A stretch of 45,437 nt of DNA from Bacteroidota bacterium (GTDB lineage: Bacteria; Bacteroidota; Bacteroidia; Cytophagales; Microscillaceae). Positions 40,414 to 45,437 of the stretch are shown here, piece after piece (the stretch's first letter is position 1; each line of letters opens with the position of its first letter). The stretch is from contig RDXI01000029.1 of NCBI GenBank assembly GCA_004292795.1, positions 1 through 45,437 on the forward strand, given 5' to 3'. The position numbers and the translations under genes were made by a program. Under the pieces are notes generated by a model. That model worked only from the letters and a program-made list of their open reading frames with translations. It did not search any database and had not been told where the DNA came from.

Positions 40414-42288
40414 TTAGATATACAAAATGCCTTCCTCGCCTTCGAGTATCAGGGGCAAGACTTTGTAAGGCGTGTTCAGGTTGCGTTGTACCATACCCAA
40501 GTATTCTTTGAGTTGGGCAACTTCTTTCGTGAGGGTGGACTGTGTGATGCTGTCCATTTCGTTTTGCGCCCACGTTTGCAATGCTTCAGCATATTGTCCC
40601 GCAAAGGTAGGCAAGGTTTCCAACGAGTCGAAGCTCTCTTTGGTGCTTTTCACTTCGTTTTGGTATTGCTGAAAATAGTTTTCGTCTTGCCTTTTTTGTG
40701 CGTTTGTTTCATAAAAACTTTGCAAGATAGCACACTCTTTCCCCAACAAATGCACATAATATTTGGCGGTAGTTTTGTATTGGAGCAAGTAATGCACCAT
40801 TGTCCCAAAACTTATAAACGATTTTTTGGTTTTGAGCAACAGCACATGGCGCACTGCCTCAAGCAATTCTTCTTTGTCGCCTTCACTTCCCTCGATGCCT
40901 TCCAATAATGGAATATCCTCCACGCGCAAGGCATACAAGCACTGCATTTGCTTTTGATACACCACCACAATGGAATTGGGATAATGCCCCGTTATGGGTG
41001 CTATTTCCTTCTCCAATAAGCGCAAAATGTATTCTTCTATTTTTTCGGGTACGTTTTCGGTAATGCGCACTGTTTTCTTCTCTGCCTTTTTGTCGCGCAA
41101 AAGCTGTTCGTATTGTTGCACAAACATTTCTTGCCTGTAGCTTCGCTCTCGTTCATGGCTGTGTTCTTGCTCGTGTTGCTCTTCTTCTTTGCGCACAAAC
41201 CTATTCACATAGTACAAAAAAGAAAAAAACATCAACGGATAAAAGGCATAGCCCAATAGCCTGAACCACGAAAATTCTTCAGTGAAATATTGCGCCAAAA
41301 ACACAAACACAACAGACGAAACAAACATTTCTTGGCGCGTGAAGTCAAGAGCTACCAACCTTGCCAACCACGATTTGATGCTTAACTTGGCTATGCCTGC
41401 ACCGCCTTTCAGGGCAAACGAAATTTCGACAATGTTGGTCAGCGCGTTGTTGTTTTGGTAGTGCTTCAGGGCTATTTCCAAATCATGCGCCAGCAAAGAC
41501 TTGTTCATGGTTTGGAGCGTGTCAGCAACGGCTATTTCTTGGCTTTGGTAGGCAAGGTATTCGTATAGGTTAGGCGCAAATGCTGTCTGAAAAACAGGGA
41601 AGGCAAGCGGAGGCAAATCAAGGTCTTTCGGCGCGGGTTCGTCCTTGCCTATCTTCACTTCTACCCCCAAAAAACCTACAAAATACTCGATGTGATGGTT
41701 CAGTTTGGCTATTTGTTGCAAAATGCTTTGTACGTCCTTCACAAAATTTTGCATACTGTTTTGCAGGCGCATTTTGGCAATATATGCCACCGCCTCCACC
41801 GTTTCGCGCCTTTCTGCGTCTTGGTAGGCAAGCCTATGAAACCACGAAGAAGGGTGGCTCGTGAGGTGCGATATGCTCGCCTGAAATTTACTAAACAACT
41901 CAAAAACTTCTCGAATAGTAGGCTTTAGCGTAAAATGGCGCGTCAGGGCTAATTTATGTTTTTGGATATGGTCTTGTACCTCGTATGCAAAGAGTTCTAT
42001 CGCTTGGTCAGCAGGCAAGAACTTAGGCAAGACCGCCAAGATGTGGCGTAGGTGGTTTTTGGTTATTTTTTTATGTTCTTGTTGCATTGCCTCGAAGTTA
42101 TGAAGCAAGTCCTGATACACACCTTTGTTTTTGGTGTATAATTGCTTGAAAAAGGCAAAGAAAGCCTCTTTTTGCTCGCCTGCTAAGGACACAAAAAAGG
42201 CAACGGCTTTTTGCTCGGCTTCTTCACGATAATTGTGAATGGCAAGGTATGGGAGCGTAAGTTGGGTATAATCTTGATGTACGTCCAT
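40414..42288 (-). CDS. Large membrane protein of unknown function
   Basis: The 624-residue product is mostly helical. Residues 1-310 are soluble and start DVHQDYTQLTLPYLAIHNY. Two closely spaced membrane helices follow (MFVSSVVFVFLAQYF; LLGYAFYPLMFFSFLYYV), then a charged Glu/His coiled coil (RKEEEQHEQEHSHERERSYR) and a C-terminal helical domain ending in EGILYI. No signal peptide or known motif was found. The start at 42288 is supported by the promoter element at 42307-42314, which lies within the longer frame. The hairpin of AGGCAAG/CTTGCCT at 40341-40358 is a possible terminator. Confidence 0.7.
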   Translation of the reverse strand: MDVHQDYTQLTLPYLAIHNYREEAEQKAVAFFVSLAGEQKEAFFAFFKQLYTKNKGVYQDLLHNFEAMQQEHKKITKNHLRHILAVLPKFLPADQAIELFAYEVQDHIQKHKLALTRHFTLKPTIREVFELFSKFQASISHLTSHPSSWFHRLAYQDAERRETVEAVAYIAKMRLQNSMQNFVKDVQSILQQIAKLNHHIEYFVGFLGVEVKIGKDEPAPKDLDLPPLAFPVFQTAFAPNLYEYLAYQSQEIAVADTLQTMNKSLLAHDLEIALKHYQNNNALTNIVEISFALKGGAGIAKLSIKSWLARLVALDFTRQEMFVSSVVFVFLAQYFTEEFSWFRLLGYAFYPLMFFSFLYYVNRFVRKEEEQHEQEHSHERERSYRQEMFVQQYEQLLRDKKAEKKTVRITENVPEKIEEYILRLLEKEIAPITGHYPNSIVVVYQKQMQCLYALRVEDIPLLEGIEGSEGDKEELLEAVRHVLLLKTKKSFISFGTMVHYLLQYKTTAKYYVHLLGKECAILQSFYETNAQKRQDENYFQQYQNEVKSTKESFDSLETLPTFAGQYAEALQTWAQNEMDSITQSTLTKEVAQLKEYLGMVQRNLNTPYKVLPLILEGEEGILYI

Positions 42289-42306
42289 AATGATATTGCA
42301 AAGATG

Positions 42307-42314
42307 CAAATATA
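42307..42314 (-). promoter_or_regulatory. -7 promoter element for the large membrane protein
   Basis: Minus-strand TATATTTG matches TAnnTTTG, 18 bases before ATG 42288. Confidence 0.6.
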
Positions 42315-42483
42315 AATGCGTATCCCAAAATTTATATCACGCCCATTCTTTCATCAATTAGGGAGCGTTTAGGTAAGGTTAAAAAGACTACACGCAAGTT
42401 CTCATACAATTTCATATATATGTTAGAAAGATTGGCAAAAATGCAGGCAAGGCAAAGTGAATAGACATCAAATATAACTCATT

Positions 42484-42750
42484 TAATCTAATGTACTATT
42501 TCGTTAGGTCAATGTATCACTCTGTTAGGTCAATGTATTATTACGTTAGGTCAATGTATCACTTATTTTGCTCAAATTCATATACATTGGCTTAACGGAG
42601 TAGTACACTGGCTTAACGGAGTAGTACACTGGCTTAACGGAGTAGTACACTGGCTCAACGGAGTAGTACACTGGCTCAACGGAGTAGTACGCTGGCTCAA
42701 CGGAGTAGTACGCTGGCTTAACGAACTAGTACGCTGGCTTAAATAAGTGA
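42484..42750. repeat. Inverted array of 21-bp repeats (3-4 copies left, 8 copies right)
   Basis: Right arm: eight exact-period 21-bp units from 42583 (TACACTGGCTTAACGGAGTAG type). Left arm: three complete units at 42501, 42522 and 42543 plus a partial, whose reverse complement (TACATTGACCTAACGAAGTGA type) is the same motif with mostly transition changes. The arms face each other across about 19 AT-rich bases (42564-42582). No spacers, so not CRISPR. The exact 21-base period, two helical turns, would put each unit on the same DNA face. No other gene is seen in 42310-42876. Confidence 0.95.
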
Positions 42751-42856
42751 TATATTGATATAACTGCTATGTATTTACTTATATTTATCCTTGTCATTGC
42801 CCATTTTAAAGGATAAGAACAGGGTTCAAAAGCCTACCACGTGCATTTTATATATG

Positions 42857-42864
42857 TATCTTTG
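42857..42864 (+). promoter_or_regulatory. -7 promoter element for the methyltransferase
   Basis: TATCTTTG matches TAnnTTTG, 12 bases before ATG 42877. Confidence 0.6.
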
Positions 42865-42876
42865 TATTATGTGTAA

Positions 42877-43848
42877 ATGGGGCGTATATTATTCGCTTTT
42901 GCGCACAAAGTTTCCCAATTTTGCAACGTGAATACATTATCTCAAGACCTTTCGCTGTTGGCGCGTTTGTTTGACCTCACACGCATAGCCCAAGAAAAGC
43001 CCGATGCCCATGCAGTCGGGCAATATTACCATTGGACAAATTGGTTTTATCGCAAATTCCACTCGGCAGAGGGCGCGATGCACTTCCCTTTGTACTTGCC
43101 TAATGGCGCGACCAATCACTTCGAAGGTTTGGCTGTGCAGGCAAGTTTTGTGGCAGAACACGCACAGCAGGCAAGGCACATTGCCGAAATAGGGTGCGGT
43201 TCGGGGTTTAACCTTCGACAATTAGCTCGCCTACAGCCCACTGCTACCTATCAAGGCATAGATGCCACTGCCAAGCACGTCAGGCAGGCAAGGCGTTTTG
43301 CGCAAAAAGAAGGGCTAACGAACCTTACCTTCAGGCAAGGAACGTTTGATTCCTTGCCTACCGAGTCCGAAAGTTTGGATATGGTGTTTGCAGTGGAGAG
43401 CTTTTGCTACAGCCAAGACCTACGCCACGACCTCGCTGAAGTAGCGCGTGTTTTGCGCAAAGGAGGCAAGTTTATTATTTTTGATGTTTTCCTACAGCCT
43501 GACTTCGACAAAGCCTCGCCTTCCCTACAGCTTGCCTCCCAACTGACCGCTATAGGCTTCGCGGTGGCGCAATGGGACAAACTTACGGATTTGCAACAAA
43601 GTAGCCAAGACGCGGGTTTGCAACTATTGGCATGTACAGACTTGCACGCTACGTTGCTTCCCAATTTATCGCGCTTCCAACAAGACGCGAGGCGGTTGTT
43701 CGAATATGCGGTGTGGCTTCGCCCTTTGGTACGGCGTGGCATCTTGCCTGCTCCCCTGCTGAAGCACGCCATGACGGGTTTGCTCGCGCCCCACGCGATG
43801 CGCCCTGACGTACAAGGCTATTACAGCGTTGTACTGCAAAAGACATAA
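42877..43848 (+). CDS. SAM-dependent methyltransferase
   Basis: The 323-residue product is a class I methyltransferase. Motif I is AEIGCGSGFNLRQLA, post-I acidic residue in YQGIDAT, then SLDMVFAVESFCYSQDL (motif II region) and EVARVLRKGGKFIIFDVF (motif III). The general shape resembles small-molecule C/O-methyltransferases of the sterol/tocopherol/ubiquinone group (VESFCYSQD matches the family VESxxYxxD). The C-terminal third is probably the substrate lid. Substrate unknown. ATG 42877 is backed by the promoter; an internal GTG at 42928 is another option. It is followed 18 bases later by a CoA-transferase gene with its own promoter element. Confidence 0.85.
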   Translation: MGRILFAFAHKVSQFCNVNTLSQDLSLLARLFDLTRIAQEKPDAHAVGQYYHWTNWFYRKFHSAEGAMHFPLYLPNGATNHFEGLAVQASFVAEHAQQARHIAEIGCGSGFNLRQLARLQPTATYQGIDATAKHVRQARRFAQKEGLTNLTFRQGTFDSLPTESESLDMVFAVESFCYSQDLRHDLAEVARVLRKGGKFIIFDVFLQPDFDKASPSLQLASQLTAIGFAVAQWDKLTDLQQSSQDAGLQLLACTDLHATLLPNLSRFQQDARRLFEYAVWLRPLVRRGILPAPLLKHAMTGLLAPHAMRPDVQGYYSVVLQKT

Positions 43849-43854
43849 ATTGTC

Positions 43855-43862
43855 TAACTTTG
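43855..43862 (+). promoter_or_regulatory. -7 promoter element for the CoA-transferase, suggesting a leaderless mRNA
   Basis: TAACTTTG matches TAnnTTTG and ends only 4 bases before ATG 43867, so transcription would start about at the start codon. Confidence 0.5.
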
Positions 43863-43866
43863 CGCC

Positions 43867-45153
43867 ATGAACAATCACTACCGAGCTGTCAGTGCAGAAG
43901 AGGCGGTAAGCCTTGTGCAATCTCATCATAATATTTTTATTCATAGCGTAGCCGCGCCTCCGTTGTCGCTCATCGAGGCATTGGTAGCAAGGGCATGCGA
44001 GCTACAGGGCGTACATATTCATCATTTGCACGTAGAGGGCAATTTGCCCTATTTCGAAGAACAATATGCTTCGTCCTTTCGCGTAAACAACCTTTTCACA
44101 GGCGCGAATGCCCGCAAGGCAGTACAAGAAGGCAGGGCTGACTATGTGCCTATTTTCTTGAGCGAAGTTCCTAATTTGTTTCATAAAAAACTCATTCCGC
44201 TTGATGTTGCGTTTTTGCAACTCTCGCCTCCTGATAAACATGGCTATTGCAGTTTTGGCACTTCGGTTGATGTTTCTGTAGCCGCGTCCAAAAATGCCCG
44301 CTACATCATAGCCGAAATAAACCCCAAAATGCCCCGCACTTTGGGCGATGGCATTATTCATATCAGCCAAGTGCATAAGGTTGTGGAAGTAGATAGACCT
44401 TTGCCCCAACATATCTTGCCTGCCCCTACCGAAGTAGAGCGCAAAATAGGCGAGTTCGTGGCGGGTATAGTAGAAGATGGCGCGACCTTGCAAATGGGCA
44501 TTGGCGTTATTCCTGATGCGGTCTTGGCTTCGCTTACCTCCCACAAAGAACTTGGGATTCATACAGAAATGTTTGCTGATGGCTTGATTCCTTTGATAGA
44601 GCGAGGCATTGTTACCAACGAACACAAGGTAAAGCACAGAGGGCGCATTGTGAGTGGGTTCGTGATGGGTTCGCAATACTTGTACGACTACATAGACGAC
44701 AACCCTTTGATTCGAATGTTGGAAATTGACTATGTGAATGATGTGGACGTGATACGCCAAAATCCCAAAGTTACGGCTATCAACAGTGCAATAGAAGTGG
44801 ACTTGACGGGGCAAGTGTGCGCGGACTCGATAGGCACGAAGATTTATTCGGGTGTAGGCGGACAAATGGACTTCATTCGTGGCGCGAGCCTATCCGAAGG
44901 AGGCAAGCCGATAATTGCCTTGCCTTCCACGACCTCGAAGGGCGAAAGTCGCATCACGAGCATACTAAAACAAGGCGCAGGCGTTGTTACGACTCGCGCC
45001 CACGTGCATTATGTGGTTACAGAATATGGCGTAGCGTACTTATACGGAAAAAATTTGCGAGACCGCGCCAAACAACTGATAGAGATAGCGCACCCTGCCC
45101 ACCGCGAAAGGCTTGAACGCGAAGCAAAAGAAATATTGCATTATCATTGGTAG
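43867..45153 (+). CDS. Acetyl-CoA hydrolase/transferase family protein (4-hydroxybutyrate CoA-transferase-like)
   Basis: The 428-residue product belongs to the class I CoA-transferase fold (AcH/4-hydroxybutyrate group). Recognisable are VAAPPLSLIEALVARA near the N-terminus, LQLSPPDKHGYCSFGTSVD, LQMGIGVIPDAVLASL, and AINSAIEVDLTGQVCADSIG, which carries the catalytic Glu that forms the glutamyl-CoA intermediate. GGQMDFIRGA and TEYGVAYLYGK complete the pattern. It transfers CoA between acetyl-CoA and a carboxylic acid; acceptor unknown. The full length is present. Confidence 0.93.
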   Translation: MNNHYRAVSAEEAVSLVQSHHNIFIHSVAAPPLSLIEALVARACELQGVHIHHLHVEGNLPYFEEQYASSFRVNNLFTGANARKAVQEGRADYVPIFLSEVPNLFHKKLIPLDVAFLQLSPPDKHGYCSFGTSVDVSVAASKNARYIIAEINPKMPRTLGDGIIHISQVHKVVEVDRPLPQHILPAPTEVERKIGEFVAGIVEDGATLQMGIGVIPDAVLASLTSHKELGIHTEMFADGLIPLIERGIVTNEHKVKHRGRIVSGFVMGSQYLYDYIDDNPLIRMLEIDYVNDVDVIRQNPKVTAINSAIEVDLTGQVCADSIGTKIYSGVGGQMDFIRGASLSEGGKPIIALPSTTSKGESRITSILKQGAGVVTTRAHVHYVVTEYGVAYLYGKNLRDRAKQLIEIAHPAHRERLEREAKEILHYHW

Positions 45154-45215
45154 TCTTGATGCAATGTATGATTTCCTTAAATGCGCAGGTGTAATGGTTG
45201 AAGCAAGAAAACAAC

Positions 45216-45356
45216 TTATTTACCTAAAAATTCGGGCTTAGGCAAGCCTACTTTAGCCAGTGTTTCTTTGGCTTTTTTGACTTTTTCTGCTATAAAGGCA
45301 GGCAAGTCTTCTGTTTTTTGCGCTGTAGTGTTTGCCTGAATAACGTGAGTTCGGGA
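45216..45356 (-). pseudogene. C-terminal remnant of a gene truncated near the window edge
   Basis: The minus strand reads VIQANTTAQKTEDLPAF, then IAEKVKKAKETLAKVGLPKPE, then FLGK and stop (45216-45218). Lys/Glu-rich helical text. The open frame ends upstream at a stop (45357-45359), with no start codon near, where the DNA changes character. It is too short to name. Probably the tail of a gene cut by an insertion or rearrangement. Confidence 0.5.
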
Positions 45357-45380
45357 TTAAAAAGGACTTAAATAATTGTA

Positions 45381-45434
45381 AATGAATGGTTTATATTTCG
45401 TGTATCCGTAGGTTTGCACCTACGGCTATTCATT
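45381..45434. mobile_element. Hairpin that may be the end of an insertion sequence (partial, window edge)
   Basis: CCGTAGGT (45406-45413), loop TTGC, ACCTACGG (45418-45425) forms a perfect 8-bp hairpin. Outer AATGAAT (45381-45387) and ATTCATT (45428-45434) can also pair. It follows a truncated gene. This is what a mobile-element end would look like, but no transposase lies inside the window. Confidence 0.35.
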
Positions 45435-45437
45435 GTC

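Noticed and set aside
42583-42750. Open frame encoding a 7-residue repeat (HWLNGVV) in the 21-bp array
   Set aside because: No start codon or promoter element, no recognisable protein beyond the repeat, and the left arm is in the opposite orientation. Better seen as a DNA-level array.
42484-42750. CRISPR array
   Set aside because: Units are contiguous with no spacers and no cas genes nearby.

Overview
The window looks like chromosomal DNA from a member of the Bacteroidota, probably a gliding or marine Cytophagia-type bacterium. The evidence is a type IX secretion (T9SS) type B sorting domain, a Porin_10-like barrel, SpoIIE-type phosphatases carrying a family-typical DSINYAKRIQTAILP linker, and repeated use of the Bacteroidota -7 promoter element TAnnTTTG with very short leaders and no Shine-Dalgarno sequence. 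Genes lie on both strands in short units. No tRNA, rRNA, CRISPR array or complete insertion sequence was found. The most distinctive genome-wide feature is a short word, AGGCAAG/CTTGCCT (extended form CTYGCCTRC). My manual count gives about 185 copies of its 6-base core on both strands, roughly nine times what base composition predicts. Several inverted pairs of it form intrinsic terminators, which is how DNA uptake sequences are used in Neisseria and Haemophilus.

Layout. 1-4.9 kb: a tandem array of four terminator-like hairpins, a small secreted protein, a divergent lipoxygenase-like protein and a T9SS-exported surface protein. 5-9.7 kb: a large hybrid histidine kinase (PAS, PAS, GAF, PAS, HisKA, HATPase, receiver, HPt), a lipoprotein and a group I truncated hemoglobin, followed by a decayed copy of part of the kinase HPt region. 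9.9-17.5 kb: recO, a cyclic-nucleotide-binding protein, ccmC, thrC-thrB, a RelE-type toxin/antitoxin pair, a YbbR-domain protein and kptA. 17.5-24 kb: an adenylate cyclase translationally coupled to kptA, a GNAT enzyme, a small barrel protein, rpmI, rplT, tpiA, an SCP2 protein and a GreA-like protein. 24-34 kb: a beta-solenoid surface protein, an ECF sigma/cupin anti-sigma pair, two gene remnants, two membrane-linked SpoIIE/RsbU phosphatases, a cupin and a porin.

33.8-38.7 kb is an accessory island. It holds broken small genes, antitoxin-like orphans, a leucine-rich-repeat gene lying between a decayed and a nearly complete copy of a type IIG restriction-modification gene, and duplicated terminators. 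The nearly complete restriction-modification gene is cut by one in-frame TGA and seems to lack an internal segment. 38.7-45.4 kb holds a DegP/HtrA protease, a large membrane protein of unknown function, an inverted array of 21-bp repeats, a methyltransferase, a CoA-transferase, and a truncated gene ending near a hairpin that may be the edge of a mobile element.

Signalling dominates: one hybrid kinase, one cyclase, one cNMP-binding protein, two phosphatases and one ECF system. Envelope proteins (T9SS cargo, porin, barrel, lipoprotein, protease) form the second theme. The best candidates for something undescribed are the CTYGCCTRC word with its use in terminators, the 21-bp inverted array, and the lipoxygenase-like enzyme with altered iron ligands.
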